In this document: piece after piece, positions 7,734 to 17,619 of the stretch | Position numbering within the stretch: position 1 is the stretch's first letter | Layout: every line of letters starts with the position of its first letter | Origin: Saccharophagus sp. K07 | GTDB lineage: Bacteria > Pseudomonadota > Gammaproteobacteria > Pseudomonadales > Cellvibrionaceae | Assembly (NCBI RefSeq): GCF_014336955.1 | Contig: NZ_QRAI01000001.1 | Coordinates: forward strand, 1 to 64,000 | DNA length: 64,000 nucleotides | Direction: 5' to 3' | Translations under genes and position numbers: made by a program | The notes under the pieces: model-generated | Told to the model about the DNA's origin: nothing | The model's database searches: none | The model's input: only the letters and a program-made list of their open reading frames with translations

Positions 7734-9038
7734 TTGAAACTTGTCAACGTCGGTATATGCGGTCTGGGTACCGTCGGTAGCGGTACGGTGAATGTCATAG
7801 TGCGCAACCACGAAGAAATCACGGCGCGCACGGGATGTGATATTCGGATCGCTCAGATCGGTGCCCGACGGAATCGTCAAAATTGTGATCTCGACGGTAT
7901 CCCTGTTACGAAAGATGTTTTTGAGGTTGCGGACAATCCAGATGTCCACATTTTGGTGGAGTTGATTGGCGGGACCTCGGTCGCCAAAGAGCTGGTAGAG
8001 CGCGCGATCGCCAACGGCAAACACGTTGTTACAGCCAATAAAGCCTTGATTGCCCAGCACGGCAATGAGTTGTTCCGCAAGGCGAATGAAAAGGGAGTGA
8101 GCATTGGTTTTGAGGCGGCGGTAGCAGGTGGTATCCCGATTATTCGCACCCTGCGCGAGGGTTTGTCGGCCAACCGGATTGAGTGGCTGGCGGGCATTAT
8201 CAACGGTACCGGCAACTTCATCCTGACGGAAATGCGCGATAAAGGGCGCGCTTTCGAGGACGTATTGAAAGAAGCTCAAGCATTAGGCTATGCCGAAGCG
8301 GATCCGACCTTTGATGTGGAAGGCATAGACGCTGCGCATAAGCTGGTGATTCTGGCAGCTTTGGCGTTTGGTATGCCGCTGCAGTTCGACAAGGTCTTCA
8401 CCGAAGGCATTCGCAATATATCGCCAGTGGATGTCTCTTATGCCGGTGAACTGGGCTATCGCATCAAGCATCTGGGCATTGCCCGCAAGCATGACAATGG
8501 GGTGGAACTGCGAGTTCATCCGACACTGATTCCTGAGCGCCGCCTGATCGCCAACGTCGACGGTGTTTCCAACGCGGTGGTCATTAAAGGGGATGCGGTT
8601 GGGCCGACTTTGTATTACGGTCCGGGCGCAGGCTCCGAGCCGACGGCATCGGCGGTGATTTCAGACATCATGGACATTAGCCGAACATTGAATGTGGACC
8701 AGGATGTGCGTGCTCCTTATCTCGGGACACGGTTTGAGCAGTTGAAAGAATTTCCCATTCTGCCGATCGACGACGTGAAAACCAGCTATTACCTGCGCAT
8801 GTCCGTGGTTGATAAGCCGGGCGTTCTTTCCAAGATCACGCAAATCCTCAGCGATGCGGGCATCAGTATAGAAGCGCTTATCCAGAAGCAGCCTTGGCAG
8901 GGAGAAACCGAAGTGCCGGTTATTCTGCTGACCAATCGCGTGCGGGAGAGCCATATGAATGAAGCTATTCAGCAGATCGAGCAGTTGGACAGCATCCACC
9001 ACAAAGTGGTGAAGATCCGGGTGGAATCTCTCTCTTAA
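7734..9038 (+). CDS. hom: Homoserine dehydrogenase
   Basis: A 434-residue enzyme that reduces aspartate semialdehyde to homoserine for threonine, methionine and isoleucine synthesis. The NAD(P)-binding loop GICGLGTVGSGTV is at the N-terminus, the catalytic domain includes GIINGTGNFILTEM, and a C-terminal ACT domain (about residues 350-430, YYLRMSVVDKPGVL) suggests feedback by threonine. It is the stand-alone form, not fused to aspartokinase. Translation appears to start at TTG 7734, preceded by GAGGTG, because no ATG or GTG fits in frame. thrC follows after 20 bases. Confidence 0.97.
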   Translation: MKLVNVGICGLGTVGSGTVNVIVRNHEEITARTGCDIRIAQIGARRNRQNCDLDGIPVTKDVFEVADNPDVHILVELIGGTSVAKELVERAIANGKHVVTANKALIAQHGNELFRKANEKGVSIGFEAAVAGGIPIIRTLREGLSANRIEWLAGIINGTGNFILTEMRDKGRAFEDVLKEAQALGYAEADPTFDVEGIDAAHKLVILAALAFGMPLQFDKVFTEGIRNISPVDVSYAGELGYRIKHLGIARKHDNGVELRVHPTLIPERRLIANVDGVSNAVVIKGDAVGPTLYYGPGAGSEPTASAVISDIMDISRTLNVDQDVRAPYLGTRFEQLKEFPILPIDDVKTSYYLRMSVVDKPGVLSKITQILSDAGISIEALIQKQPWQGETEVPVILLTNRVRESHMNEAIQQIEQLDSIHHKVVKIRVESLS

Positions 9039-9058
9039 TTTTTCCAAGGTTATTCGTT

Positions 9059-10459
9059 GTGAAATATATCAGTACACGAGGTGCGGCCCTCGCACTTGGT
9101 TTTGAAGATGTGGTATTGACCGGCCTTGCTACCGACGGCGGGTTGTACGTTCCTGAAACTCTGCCCGAGTTTTCCCATGCGGAAATCGCTTCCTGGGCGG
9201 GCTTGGGCTATAGAGATCTCGCGTTCAAAGTGATTTCTCCGTTTGTCGCCGGCGCGATTCCGGATGCGGATCTGAAGCGCATTATCGATTCTTCCTACGA
9301 CACCTTCCGCCACCAGGCCATTGCGCCGCTGGTGCAGACGGGCCACAACGAGTGGGTGCTCGAACTCTTCCAAGGCCCGACTTTGGCGTTCAAAGATTTC
9401 GCGTTGCAGTTCCTCGGTAATCTGTTGGATTACATCTTGGCCAAACGCCAACAGAAAGTGGTGGTGCTCGGTGCTACTTCAGGGGATACAGGTTCCGCAG
9501 CAATTGAAGGCTGCCGTCGCTGCGAAAACGTCGATATTTTTATTTTGCATCCGTATCAGCGAGTGTCAGAGGTGCAGCGCCGGCAGATGACGAGCGTGCT
9601 GGAGCCGAATGTCCACAATATCGCGCTGCAAGGCAATTTCGACGACTGCCAGAATTTGGTCAAAGCCAGCTTTTCCGATCAGTCGTTCTTGCCTGCTGGA
9701 AGACAGTTGGTTGCGGTCAACTCGATCAACTGGGCGCGCATCATGGCGCAAATCGTTTATTACTTTTATGCGGGCCTGGCTTTGGGTGCGCCGCATCGTC
9801 CAGTGGCTTTCTCCGTGCCCACGGGAAATTTCGGCGATATTTTTGCGGGTTATCTGGCCAAGCGCATGGGCTTGCCGATCGACCAGTTGGTGATCGCCAC
9901 CAATAGCAACGACATTCTGCACCGTTGCATCAGCAGCAACGACCACACGAAAAAACCGCTGCAACATTCGCTCTCGCCCAGTATGGATATCATGGTATCC
10001 AGCAACTTCGAGCGCATGTTGTTTGATTTGTACGACCGCGATGGTGCGCAGATCAATTCCTTGATGAACGAGTTCAAAAACTCCGGAGCTCTGCATTTGG
10101 CTCCCGCCGCACTGGATAAAGCGCGCGCCTTGTTCAGCAGTTATCGCCTGAGCGATGAAGAAACGGTTGCGGTGATCAAAGACGTGTACGAAAACACCGA
10201 ATACCTGTTGGATCCGCACACGGCGATCGGTGTTCAGGCTGCGCGTAAAACCCGTCGCGATACTTCCACTCCGATGATTTGCCTTGCGACTGCGCATCCG
10301 GCGAAATTCCCGGAAGCGGTTAAGCAAGCCGTCGCAGAGGGTGACCCTGCGCTGCCACACCATATGCGCGATCTGTTAGCGCGCGATGAGCGTTATCAGG
10401 TGCTGGCCAACGATCTCTCCAGCCTGAAAAGCTTTATCAGCTCCAATATTCGCGCGTGA
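9059..10459 (+). CDS. thrC: Threonine synthase
   Basis: A 466-residue PLP enzyme converting O-phosphohomoserine to threonine. It starts at GTG 9059 (MKYISTRG) after the ribosome site AAGGT. The PLP lysine is Lys112 in GPTLAFKDFALQF, and the glycine-rich phosphate loop GATSGDTGSAAIEG follows. Length matches the long gammaproteobacterial/yeast-type ThrC. It is in an operon with hom, giving the last steps from aspartate semialdehyde except homoserine kinase, which is not here. Confidence 0.97.
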   Translation: MKYISTRGAALALGFEDVVLTGLATDGGLYVPETLPEFSHAEIASWAGLGYRDLAFKVISPFVAGAIPDADLKRIIDSSYDTFRHQAIAPLVQTGHNEWVLELFQGPTLAFKDFALQFLGNLLDYILAKRQQKVVVLGATSGDTGSAAIEGCRRCENVDIFILHPYQRVSEVQRRQMTSVLEPNVHNIALQGNFDDCQNLVKASFSDQSFLPAGRQLVAVNSINWARIMAQIVYYFYAGLALGAPHRPVAFSVPTGNFGDIFAGYLAKRMGLPIDQLVIATNSNDILHRCISSNDHTKKPLQHSLSPSMDIMVSSNFERMLFDLYDRDGAQINSLMNEFKNSGALHLAPAALDKARALFSSYRLSDEETVAVIKDVYENTEYLLDPHTAIGVQAARKTRRDTSTPMICLATAHPAKFPEAVKQAVAEGDPALPHHMRDLLARDERYQVLANDLSSLKSFISSNIRA

Positions 10460-10490
10460 TTTTTAAGCGCGCGCTGCGTTAAATAAACGG

Positions 10491-10519
10491 TCAGATCGAA
10501 TATTCGGTCTGATCATTTT
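10491..10519 (+). terminator. Probable terminator after thrC
   Basis: TCAGATCGAA / TATTCGGTCTGA is an imperfect inverted repeat of about 11 bp (one T-G pair) that runs into TCATTTTCC. It is 32 bases after the thrC stop. Confidence 0.5.
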
Positions 10520-10739
10520 CCTAACATTCCCTGCATTCTTAACACTTTTCTCTGATTGCTCTGAGCCCTTCAGGAGCATTACCTCGTACGTCTGCACCAA
10601 ATTGTGTCGTTTAAATTTTCTGATGGCGCATTTTTATTCCTTTAATTGCGCCCAAATCATCATTTTGGGGCTGGAATATTAATTGCTCCGTTGGTTGCGT
10701 AGTGAGCAATTGTGTCCAGATAGAAACAAGAGGCGTTCG

Positions 10740-11558
10740 ATGGGTGAATTAGCCCCGATAACCAAAATTATCCCGGTATTGGTGGTGACGGCATTTATGG
10801 TGATCGGCATGATGCTGCACCAGACTGCGCGTCAAAAACAGATACTGGGTGTTTTGTGGTTGCAAGCCATGCGTCGCCTGATTACGCACCTGCAACGGCA
10901 TAGAGGTTTGTCCGCAGGGGTGTTGGGGGGCGAGCAGGCACTGGAAGAAAACCTGAGCGAAGTCCGCAAACAGGTTTTTAAGGACATAGACGCAATCAAC
11001 GGCGTGGGCGAATGGATGAACCAGCACGCCGATTGGTTATCCATTGTTGAACATTGGACTCGCTTGATCGGAAGCATGCATCGGCTCTCGGTATCTGACG
11101 CAATCCATCAACACACGCTGCTGATTAAAAATGTATTGGCGCTGGTGGATGAAATTGCGGTGGAACATCACCTGCACGATGTGCCCGGTGGCAGCCAATG
11201 GCGCGACCTTTTGACTCTGGCGGAATATGTGGGACAGATGCGCGCGCTGGGTACCGCAATCGCGACAGTTGCAAATCACCAGGATGAAATCGCGGTAAAT
11301 AAAACGCGCGAGGATTTACAGGAACTCAGCCAGGAAATCCTGACCAGTCTGGACTCGCCCAACTATAGGGCCGGTATCGACGGCGATAATTTGCAGCGCA
11401 TTCTGGATTTTCTCAGTTATGTCGATGCGCAGTTGTTGAAGGACGCGCCGGGAGTTGAGGCGAGCGGTTTCTATGCCGAGGCCACCAAAACCTTGGATCA
11501 ACTGTTTAAGCGGTTTGATCAGCAGTTGTCGCAAGTGCATCAGCGATTGGCGCACTGA
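10740..11558 (+). CDS. Membrane-anchored NIT-domain-like sensory protein without output domain
   Basis: A 272-residue protein with one N-terminal membrane helix (about residues 8-24, IIPVLVVTAFMVIGMML) followed by an all-helical region. The LQRHRGLSAGVLGG segment (about residues 50-63) strongly resembles the LQ.ERG.S..FL element of nitrate/nitrite-sensing (NIT) domains. No HAMP, methyl-accepting, kinase or cyclase domain follows; the protein simply ends. I chose ATG 10740 with AAGAGGCG upstream rather than the earlier in-frame TTG at 10683. Its ligand and partner are unknown. It lies alone between thrC and recJ. Confidence 0.6.
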   Translation: MGELAPITKIIPVLVVTAFMVIGMMLHQTARQKQILGVLWLQAMRRLITHLQRHRGLSAGVLGGEQALEENLSEVRKQVFKDIDAINGVGEWMNQHADWLSIVEHWTRLIGSMHRLSVSDAIHQHTLLIKNVLALVDEIAVEHHLHDVPGGSQWRDLLTLAEYVGQMRALGTAIATVANHQDEIAVNKTREDLQELSQEILTSLDSPNYRAGIDGDNLQRILDFLSYVDAQLLKDAPGVEASGFYAEATKTLDQLFKRFDQQLSQVHQRLAH

Positions 11559-11646
11559 ATTTGAACACTTAAAAACTGAGGATTTGCAGACTTAAGACGC
11601 TCAGGTTTGAAGACATAAGAAAAGCACGGCAAATCGCGCTAAACTT

Positions 11647-11667
11647 CCGAGCAATTTTGTTGCTCGG
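11647..11667 (+). promoter_or_regulatory. Hairpin in the recJ leader next to the start codon
   Basis: CCGAGCAA and TTGCTCGG form a perfect 8-bp stem with loop TTTTG. The 3' arm ends seven bases before ATG 11675, where the ribosome site should be. It could limit recJ translation; this is inference. Confidence 0.5.
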
Positions 11668-11674
11668 CCAGACT

Positions 11675-13402
11675 ATGCGCAAATTGATCAAACGCCGCCA
11701 GGCGACAGCAGACCTTCAAGCCTTCCCCAATACGCCGGCCATTTTAAGCCGGCTTTACGCCGCCCGCGGCGTCACTCACGAAGAACAGCTGCAATACGAA
11801 CTCAAACGCCTGCTCAAACCTTCCCTTAAAGGCTTGGAAGCGGCCTTGTCGCTGCTGGTGACGGCGCTACAGGAAAACCAGCGCATTATGATCGTCGGCG
11901 ACTTCGACGCGGATGGGGCGACCAGCACGGCGCTGGCGATGCGCTGTCTGCGCGCCTTCGGCCATCGCAATACCGAATTTCTGGTGCCGAACCGGTTTGA
12001 ATACGGCTATGGCCTGACACCGGAAATTGTCGAGGTGGCGGCACAGCGCAAACCCGATCTGATTATTACGGTGGACAATGGCATCGCCAGTATTCAGGGG
12101 GTGGAGCGCGCTCATGCTCTCGGAATACGCGTCCTGGTGACCGATCACCATTTACCCGGTGCGCAATTGCCGGATGCCGATGCCATAGTCAATCCGAATC
12201 AGCCCGGCTGTGATTTTCTCAGTAAATCCGCCGCCGGCGTGGGTGTGGTGTTTTACGTGATGACGGCGTTGCGGACGCGCCTGCGGGAGATTGGCTGGTT
12301 CAACGCCGAGCGCCCTGAGCCGAATCTCGCGTCCTTTTTGGATTTGGTGGCTTTGGGAACCGTCGCCGATGTGGTGCCGCTCGACTTCAACAACCGCATC
12401 TTGGTCGCCCAAGGGTTGCAGCGTATGCGAGCCGGGCTGGCGTGTCCTGGTATACGGGCGATCTTGAGTGTGGGCGGGCGCGATTGGCGCAAAATTTCCG
12501 CCACGGACCTGGGCTTTGTGGTCGGACCTCGCCTTAACGCCGCCGGGCGACTGGACGATATGAGTCTCGGGATACGCTGCCTGTTGGCTGACAATGAGGG
12601 AGAAGCTCAAGCGTTGGCGCAGGAGCTGGATATGCTCAACCGTGACCGCCGCGCTATCGAAGCGGTGATGCAAAAAGAGGCAGCGGCGAATCTCGAAGCC
12701 ATGCTGGTTTCCATGCAGGGAGAACTGCCCTCTGGCATCTGTTTATATCGCGAGGACTGGCACCAGGGCGTCATCGGCATATTGGCGTCGCGCATCAAGG
12801 ATCGCTGGCATAGACCGGTGATTGTGTTTGCCGACGATGAACACGGCGCGCTCAAAGGCTCAGGGCGCAGTATTCCAGGTCTGCATCTGCGCGATATTCT
12901 CGACGAAGTCGCGACGCAACATCCCGGCCTCTTAACCAAATTCGGTGGTCATGCCATGGCGGCCGGGTTGAGTCTGGAAAAACACCATCTCGAACTCTTT
13001 TCCCAGGCCTTCGCATCTGTGGTCGCGCGCCATCTCGGTGATCGAGGGTTGGAGCCGGTTATTGAAAGCGATGGTGAGCTTCAGGCGGATGATTTCACTT
13101 TGGCGCTGGCGCAACAGTTGGAGGAGGGTGGTCCTTGGGGGCAGGCCTTTCCTGAGCCGGTGTTCGATGGCCAATTCCACGTGGTCAATCAGAAGGTAGT
13201 GGGTGAGAAGCACTTGAAGCTGGTGTTGGCGCCAGCTTCCAGGCCGGACATGGTGGTGGATGCCATTGTGTTCAATATCGACCGTGCCCAATGGCCGAAC
13301 CCCAACTGCCAGAAGGTCATTGCGGCCTATAAACTCGCCGTCAACGAATTCCGCGGTACACGCTCGGTGCAGCTGATGGTGGATTATCTGGAATCGTGTT
13401 AA
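11675..13402 (+). CDS. recJ: Single-stranded-DNA-specific exonuclease RecJ
   Basis: A 575-residue DHH-family 5'-3' exonuclease acting in RecF-pathway repair, mismatch repair and base excision repair. Metal-binding motifs are visible: VGDFDADGATSTA (about residues 74-86), the DHH motif VTDHHLPG (about residues 156-163), and the DHHA1 motif FGGHAMAAGLSL. A C-terminal OB-like domain completes it. Length matches E. coli RecJ (577). The start is uncertain: ATG 11675 fits family alignments but has a weak ribosome site, and in-frame TTGs lie upstream (11657). It is convergent with the next gene. Confidence 0.95.
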   Translation: MRKLIKRRQATADLQAFPNTPAILSRLYAARGVTHEEQLQYELKRLLKPSLKGLEAALSLLVTALQENQRIMIVGDFDADGATSTALAMRCLRAFGHRNTEFLVPNRFEYGYGLTPEIVEVAAQRKPDLIITVDNGIASIQGVERAHALGIRVLVTDHHLPGAQLPDADAIVNPNQPGCDFLSKSAAGVGVVFYVMTALRTRLREIGWFNAERPEPNLASFLDLVALGTVADVVPLDFNNRILVAQGLQRMRAGLACPGIRAILSVGGRDWRKISATDLGFVVGPRLNAAGRLDDMSLGIRCLLADNEGEAQALAQELDMLNRDRRAIEAVMQKEAAANLEAMLVSMQGELPSGICLYREDWHQGVIGILASRIKDRWHRPVIVFADDEHGALKGSGRSIPGLHLRDILDEVATQHPGLLTKFGGHAMAAGLSLEKHHLELFSQAFASVVARHLGDRGLEPVIESDGELQADDFTLALAQQLEEGGPWGQAFPEPVFDGQFHVVNQKVVGEKHLKLVLAPASRPDMVVDAIVFNIDRAQWPNPNCQKVIAAYKLAVNEFRGTRSVQLMVDYLESC

Positions 13403-13407
13403 GCGCG

Positions 13408-14520
13408 TCAGTTAAACGCGACCTTCATTCCCAGCTGCGCCATTATGTGGCTGTATTGGGATTGGATTTCCAGACACTGGTCGTAAATCGCCAAGCGGGT
13501 TTTCATACAGTCATCCAGCAGCATTCGTAGCGCCTGTTGCTCTTGCGGACTTTTGTCGGGTTGAAGTGAAAGCTCTTGCAGGCGCTGGCAGACTTTCGCA
13601 AGACTCTGCTCGCTGCTGTTCTCCAAATCCTCCAATGCGCACTCCAGTTTATAGCCGTGCAATTGAATGCCGGCGTAGTCCACGGATGGCGGGTTTTGGC
13701 GTTGCGGGGTGAGCTTGGTAACGGTCGGTCGCGCCAGTTCCACAATCTTTTGATTGGTAGCGCTAAATAGTGTGGTCAGGATTTGCACCAACGGTTGGTA
13801 TTGCTCGTGCCGCGCCAAGGGCATGTTCTGGATGATTGCGCCGAGATTGTCGGAGCCCCACAGGTAGCGGGCGGAATATTCGGACGGGTAGGGCCGTGTC
13901 GCTTGTTGCAGGAGCATGCTTTCCAGATCGGTCAGTGGACCGATGGAAGAAAAAATGTCGCCGCTGGCGTGGAGATAAACCGCGCCCTTCAGACCCAATT
14001 TATCCAATGCATCCAGCACTAATTGCCCTAACTCCTGTTGTGTTCCCCGAAAAGAAATCAGACTGAGCAAAAAGTCGTGCAGGCTTTGAGTGTTCTGGTC
14101 TAGCGCCAGGGAATCATTGGAGGCAGAGGACTGACGATCCAAAAGAAGTGCGCGCTGCAGATTGAAATTCAGCTTTTGGCGGAGGAGTTCCACATCAATG
14201 GGCTTGCTGATGTAGTCATCTCCGCCCGCCTGAAAGCCGCGCGCCTGGTCTTCCTGGCTGTCGAGGCCAGAGACAAACAGAATCGGGGTGGAGGCGAATA
14301 AAGGCTCGGAGCGGATCATGCGACACAGGCGTAATCCATCGATCGTTGGCATATCAACGTCGAGCAAAATGGCATCTGGCTTGAAGGTCACCGCCGCTTC
14401 AATGCCGGAAAGGCCCGACATGGCGGTTTTAACGTCGTAATCGCCGCCCAGCGCCCGCTCCACCAGCTTTTGGTTTGCGTCGTTGTCGTCAATGGACAAA
14501 ATCTTCGGCCGATTTTCCAT
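13408..14520 (-). CDS. Response regulator with receiver domain and uncharacterised output region
   Basis: A 370-residue protein. Residues 5-120 are a CheY-like receiver: SIDDND acidic pocket, phospho-acceptor Asp in ILLDVDMPTIDG (about residue 56), and the lysine in ISKPIDVELL. The remaining 250 residues contain no recognised DNA-binding, GGDEF, EAL or kinase domain. Residues 145-270 (GAVYLHASGDIFSSIG, then the ILTTLFSATNQKI helix) look like a degenerate GAF-type sensor, followed by a long helical tail. ATG 14520 has a GAGAGAGG ribosome site. No kinase is adjacent, so it is an orphan regulator. It ends five bases from the convergent recJ. Confidence 0.7.
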   Translation of the reverse strand: MENRPKILSIDDNDANQKLVERALGGDYDVKTAMSGLSGIEAAVTFKPDAILLDVDMPTIDGLRLCRMIRSEPLFASTPILFVSGLDSQEDQARGFQAGGDDYISKPIDVELLRQKLNFNLQRALLLDRQSSASNDSLALDQNTQSLHDFLLSLISFRGTQQELGQLVLDALDKLGLKGAVYLHASGDIFSSIGPLTDLESMLLQQATRPYPSEYSARYLWGSDNLGAIIQNMPLARHEQYQPLVQILTTLFSATNQKIVELARPTVTKLTPQRQNPPSVDYAGIQLHGYKLECALEDLENSSEQSLAKVCQRLQELSLQPDKSPQEQQALRMLLDDCMKTRLAIYDQCLEIQSQYSHIMAQLGMKVAFN

Positions 14521-14914
14521 GGTGTACCTCTCTCTAAACAGAGTCCGGCAGATGTATGACGTCCACAAGCGGGTCGCATAACTCTGCCGCGTGTGCACAG
14601 TAGACAACAAAACAGAGCGCCGATTCGTTCGGTAAGTCTCAACTCAAAGCAGCGAACAACAATAAAGCTGTGGGAGAAGTGGCGGGGCATCTGCAGGTCG
14701 GCGCGGGCCAGATCGATGCCGCGTCCCTCGGCTGACTGCCGGATATTGATGCAAAAAACGATGCAGTCCGCGGGGGAAAAGAAGCTTAGTGTAACGGTTT
14801 TCAGTAAAACCGAACAATCGAACCGGTCGCGCTCTTGTTAAGGGCAAGACCAATTGATGTACAATTCGCCTCTTTTTTAGCGCCACCCTTCTTTATTCAG
14901 CTTGAGACACATCC
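14521..14914. other. Divergent intergenic region between the response regulator and prfB
   Basis: 394 bases with no convincing gene; short open frames here lack ribosome sites and family resemblance. TACAAT at 14860-14865, with TTGTTA 19 bases before it, is a weak candidate promoter for prfB. I see no terminator or repeat. Confidence 0.4.
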
Positions 14915-16010
14915 ATGGAAATCAACCCGCTTCTTAACGCCTTGGCCGATATGAAAAAACGCACCGACGTGCTTCGGGGGTATCTTTGACTACGAAGTCA
15001 AAAAAGAGCGTTTAGCGGAAGTTGAAGCCGAGCTGAGTGAGCCCAATGTTTGGAATGATCCAGAGCGCGCCCAAGCACTGGGCAAAGAGCGCGCATCTTT
15101 AGAGCAGGTGGTAAAAACCATCGATACCCTGGATCAAGGACTGTCGGACTGCGGCGAGCTGATTGATCTTGCCGTGGAAGAAAAGGATGAAGCCAGTCTT
15201 GCCGATGTAGAGAAAGAAATTCAAAGTCTGGAAGAACAATTGGCGCAACTGGAATTCCGGCGCATGTTTTCCGGCGAGACCGATCCCAATAATGCCTACC
15301 TCGATATTCAGGCGGGCTCCGGTGGTACGGAAGCCCAGGATTGGGCAGAAATCCTGCTGCGTATGTATTTGCGCTGGGGCGATCACAAAGGCTTTAAGGC
15401 GACATTGGAAGAAGTGTCCGCCGGTGAAGTGGCGGGAATCAAAAGTGCCACTGTGCATTTTGAAGGCGAATATGCTTTCGGTTGGTTGCGCACGGAAACT
15501 GGCGTACACCGCTTGGTGCGTAAATCGCCGTTTGACTCCGGTAACCGCCGCCATACATCCTTCGCCTCCGTGTTCGTGTCGCCGGAGATCGATGACAACA
15601 TCGAAATCAATATCAACCCGGCGGATTTGCGCGTCGATACCTATCGCGCCAGTGGTGCCGGTGGTCAGCACGTTAACAAAACCGATTCGGCCATTCGTAT
15701 TACCCACGAGCCGACCGGCATAGTGGTGCAGTGTCAGAGCGAACGATCGCAGCACGCCAACCGTGATAAAGCCATGAAAATGCTGCGCGCCAAGTTGTAC
15801 GAGCAGGAAATGCTTAAGCGCAATGCGGAAAAACAAGCCATGGAAGACAGCAAGGCCGATATCGGCTGGGGTAGCCAGATTCGCTCCTATGTGTTGGATG
15901 ATTCGCGGATTAAAGATTTGCGTACGAGTGTGCAAACGTCCAACTGCCAGGCAGTGTTGGATGGCGACCTTGATATGTTTATTGAAGCCAGTTTGAAAGC
16001 CGGTCTGTAA
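14915..16010 (+). CDS. prfB: Peptide chain release factor 2 (programmed +1 frameshift)
   Basis: RF2 releases nascent peptides at UGA and UAA. The first 24 codons (from ATG 14915) end at an in-frame TGA (14987-14989), and the rest of the protein is in the +1 frame from 14988, giving 364 residues, the normal RF2 length. The stop-recognition motif SPF (residues 204-206) and the catalytic GGQ (249-251) are present. It is followed by lysS, the conserved prfB-lysS order. Confidence 0.98.
14976..14990 (+). promoter_or_regulatory. prfB programmed frameshift site
   Basis: GGGGG-TAT-CTT-TGA-C is the classic RF2 autoregulatory site. An internal Shine-Dalgarno-like G run is placed three bases before CTT TGA C, promoting slippage from CUU to UUU when RF2 is scarce. 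The frame change is confirmed because the RF2 homology continues only in the +1 frame. Confidence 0.97.
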
Positions 16011-16050
16011 GATCGGCAAACCTTTCATTTATTTGACAGCAAGTATTCCC

Positions 16051-17541
16051 ATGACCGAGCCAGTCCTTGACGAAAACAAACTCATCGCCGAACGCCGCGC
16101 CAAATTGGCGCAGTTGCGTACTCAGGGCAATCCGTTTCCCAACAATTTCCGCCCTCAGCATCAAGCCCAGGCGTTGCAGAACGAGTTTGGTGAAAAGACC
16201 AAGGAAGAACTCGAAGCTCTCAACACGCAAGTCAGTGTTGCCGGTCGCATCATTCGCAATCGCGGCGCGTTTATGGTGTTGCAGGACGGCAGCGGCAATA
16301 TTCAGTTGTACGTCACCAAGGAAGCGCGCGAATTCGCCAAAACCATCGACCTCGGCGATATTGTCGGCGTCGCTGGTGTGCTGCATAAATCCGGTAAGGG
16401 CGATTTGTATGTGAATATGGAGCAGTTCCAGTTGCTCACCAAAGCGCTGCGTCCGCTACCGGATAAATTCCACGGTCTCGCCGATCAGGAAATTCGTTAT
16501 CGTCAACGCTATGTGGATTTGATTGCCAATCCGGAAGTGCGTAACACGTTTGTTATTCGCTCTCGTGTTGTGCAATTTATTCGCAACTATCTCAACGGGC
16601 GCGATTTCCTCGAAGTGGAAACGCCTATGTTGCAAACTATTCCCGGTGGTGCAACGGCGCGTCCGTTTATCACCCATCACAACGCGCTCTCCATGGATAT
16701 GTATTTGCGGATTGCGCCGGAGTTGTATCTCAAGCGTTTGGTGGTCGGCGGATTTGAGCGGGTTTATGAAATCAACCGCAACTTCCGCAATGAAGGTCTG
16801 AGTACGCGTCACAATCCTGAATTCACTATGCTCGAGTTTTATCAGGCATACGCGGATTATCACGATTTGATGGATCTGACCGAAGACATGCTGCGCCAGT
16901 TGACTGCGCAAGTATTGGGAACAAACCAAGTGGTTAATACGCGCACGCAAGGCGAAGACGAAATTACGGTTACTTACGATTTTTCTCAGCCATTTACGCG
17001 CTTGACCGTGTTTGATTCGATTTTGAAATTCAACCCGGAAATTTCCGCGGATGAACTCAATAATCTGGAAGGAGCGAAAGCCATTGCTGGCCGCCTCGGA
17101 ATTCCGCTGAAAGATTCCTGGGGTCTCGGAAAAATCCAGATCGAAATATTCGAAAAAACCGTTGAGCATCGCCTCGAACAGCCAACTTTTATTACCGAAT
17201 ATCCGACTGAAGTATCACCGCTCGCGCGCCGTAACGATGACAACCCATTTGTGACCGACCGATTTGAATTTTTCGTCGGCGGGCGCGAAATCGCCAATGG
17301 CTTTTCGGAGTTGAACGATGCAGAAGATCAGGCAGCGCGTTTCCGTCAGCAAGTTGCGGAAAAAGATGCGGGTGATCTGGAAGCTATGCATTACGACGCA
17401 GATTACATTCGCGCCTTGGAATATGGCTTGCCGCCAACTGCAGGCGAGGGAATCGGCATCGACCGTTTGGTAATGTTGCTGACCAATTCTCCAAGTATTC
17501 GCGATGTGCTTTTGTTCCCGCATATGCGTCCGGAAACCTGA
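16051..17541 (+). CDS. lysS: Lysyl-tRNA synthetase, class II
   Basis: A 496-residue cytoplasmic synthetase that charges tRNA-Lys. The N-terminal OB-fold anticodon-binding domain (about residues 60-150) has [20 protein letters not shown]. The class II catalytic core has motif 2 ([20 protein letters not shown]) and motif 3 ([15 protein letters not shown]) near the C-terminus. I chose ATG 16051 ([11 protein letters not shown]) over the in-frame TTG at 16033, based on family length (E. coli 505). A strong terminator follows. Confidence 0.97.
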   Translation: MTEPVLDENKLIAERRAKLAQLRTQGNPFPNNFRPQHQAQALQNEFGEKTKEELEALNTQVSVAGRIIRNRGAFMVLQDGSGNIQLYVTKEAREFAKTIDLGDIVGVAGVLHKSGKGDLYVNMEQFQLLTKALRPLPDKFHGLADQEIRYRQRYVDLIANPEVRNTFVIRSRVVQFIRNYLNGRDFLEVETPMLQTIPGGATARPFITHHNALSMDMYLRIAPELYLKRLVVGGFERVYEINRNFRNEGLSTRHNPEFTMLEFYQAYADYHDLMDLTEDMLRQLTAQVLGTNQVVNTRTQGEDEITVTYDFSQPFTRLTVFDSILKFNPEISADELNNLEGAKAIAGRLGIPLKDSWGLGKIQIEIFEKTVEHRLEQPTFITEYPTEVSPLARRNDDNPFVTDRFEFFVGGREIANGFSELNDAEDQAARFRQQVAEKDAGDLEAMHYDADYIRALEYGLPPTAGEGIGIDRLVMLLTNSPSIRDVLLFPHMRPET

Positions 17542-17570
17542 TGTAATGCCTTAGGTAATAACATCTCAAT

Positions 17571-17596
17571 AAAGGAGGCCAAAAGCCTCCTTTTTT
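17571..17596 (+). terminator. Rho-independent terminator after lysS
   Basis: AAAGGAGGC / GCCTCCTTT stem with loop CAAAA and a TTTTTT tail, 30 bases after the lysS stop. Confidence 0.93.
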
Positions 17597-17619
17597 ACGA
17601 GTATTAGGGGATCAATGCT

